Position numbers and translations under genes: made by a program
Shown here: positions 42,240 through 42,702 of the stretch, one piece after another
How the letters are laid out: the number at the start of each line of letters is the position of its first letter
Numbering within the stretch: position 1 is the stretch's first letter
The notes under the pieces: generated by a model
The model's database searches: none
What the model saw: the letters and a program-made list of their open reading frames with translations, nothing else
What the model was told of the DNA's origin: nothing
Source: Verrucomicrobiota bacterium
Lineage (GTDB): Bacteria; Verrucomicrobiota; Verrucomicrobiia; Limisphaerales; J093
NCBI GenBank assembly: GCA_012517065.1
Contig: JAAYVR010000042.1
Span: 1 to 42,702, forward strand
Reading direction: 5' to 3'
DNA length: 42,702 nt

Positions 42240-42702
42240 TGGAAACAGCAACGGCCCGGGAGCGCGGCCGTCCCCGGCCGCATCAACCCGACGACCGATC
42301 TTACGACCCGTTTCGATCACGCAAATCCGACGACCGAACATGGACCTGCTGGGTGCGGGCAAGAATGCCCGCGCTCCCACAGGGCGTTGGAAACCCCAAC
42401 GGCTTCAGGAGCGCGGCCGTCCTCGGCCGCATCAACCCGATGACCGCTCTTACGACCCGCTTCGATCACGCAAATCCGACGACCGAACATAGACCTGCTG
42501 GGTGCGGGCAAGAATGCCCGCGCTCCCACAGGGCGTTGGAAACCGCAACGACTTCAGGAGCGCGGCCGTCCTCGGCCGCATCAACCCGACGACCGGTGGT
42601 GCACCTGCTTCAATCACGCTAACCCGTCGCCTGATCATTCACCTGCTGGGTACGGGCAAGAATGCCCTCGCTCCCACAGGGCGTTGGAAACCGCAACGGC
42701 GG
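42240..42702. repeat. 149-bp repeat array (forward orientation), continues past the window
   Basis: GCGCGGCCGTCC-type starts lie at 42262, 42411 and 42560, an exact 149-bp period. Each unit carries CGGCCG-TCCT-CGGCCG, then AACCCGA(C/T)GACCG, then, in the first two units, the hairpin GCGGGCA-AGAA-TGCCCGC, and ends CAGGGCGTTGGAAACC. The third unit is more diverged in the middle. The array is the reverse complement of the family at 34932-35275. The next unit would begin just outside the window. Confidence 0.88.

Noticed and set aside
41901-42286. Minus-strand frames before the membrane-fusion gene (37 to 102 codons)
   Set aside because: Two overlapping frames look partly protein-like (SAGVTLPEGMDVALVPHDQ), but neither has a start site or family, and one runs into the repeat array. 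A decayed gene is possible but unsupported.
42156-42638. Frames inside the right-hand 149-bp array
   Set aside because: They repeat the same peptides every 149 bp and arise from the repeat itself.

Overview
The window most resembles a chromosomal segment of a Verrucomicrobiota bacterium, probably of the Pedosphaera/Limisphaera branch. This is an inference from gene style, not a database result. The signs are several GspG/PulG-like pseudopilins with an FTLVELLVV leader, a cysteine-paired DUF11 protein recalling chlamydial OmcB, a CdsZ-type C4 zinc ribbon, secreted proteins ending in a 'LEYADS...FYRL' tail, many secreted carbohydrate-related proteins, and intergenic gaps packed with dispersed palindromic repeats. 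No rRNA, tRNA, CRISPR array, transposase or phage gene was seen.

Layout. 1-289 is repeat DNA. 290-2989 (-) is pyruvate dehydrogenase E1 (aceE), divergent from isoleucyl-tRNA synthetase (ileS, 3166-6093, +). 6473-7534 (-) holds an OB-fold coiled-coil protein and a DUF805 membrane protein. 7742-9821 (-) is a two-gene operon: a UxuB-like SDR oxidoreductase followed by a LarA-superfamily enzyme that keeps the nickel-pincer His/Lys spacing. A Tat-exported Gfo/Idh/MocA oxidoreductase (10108-11352, +) is divergent from it. 11360-13566 (-) carries a pseudopilin, an exported O-methyltransferase and the nickel regulator NikR. 14067-20413 (+) carries a short gene remnant, a CehA-like metallohydrolase, a zinc-ribbon protein, a BNR-type propeller protein and a transglutaminase. 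20425-20845 is a 146-bp tandem repeat, followed by a strong terminator (-) and the DUF11/OmcB-like protein.

22923-28157 (-) is a possible metal operon: secreted protein, methyltransferase fused to a pseudopilin, metal-type substrate-binding lipoprotein, ATPase and permease. 28730-34791 (-) is a branched-chain amino-acid/amide-type ABC importer (livKHMGF), translationally coupled to a PaaK-like ligase whose catalytic motifs are eroded. 34943-35275 is a 149-bp repeat array. 35542-37260 (+) is a GH29 alpha-L-fucosidase with a discoidin domain. 37616-41908 (-) is a four-gene MacAB/LolCDE-like exporter. The 149-bp repeat returns in opposite orientation at 42260-42702 and runs off the window.

How the genes may work together. 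The SDR and LarA-like pair suggests a sugar-acid route (D-fructuronate / D-mannonate / C2-epimer such as D-gluconate) that depends on nickel. NikR 4 kb away and an unusual metal-type importer fit a nickel or other metal theme. The most unusual items are the methyltransferase-pseudopilin fusion inside the metal operon, the cysteine-rich binding protein lacking two canonical ligands, the degenerate acyl-CoA-ligase-like protein coupled to an amino-acid importer, and two intergenic repeat families whose hairpin stems vary by compensatory changes.
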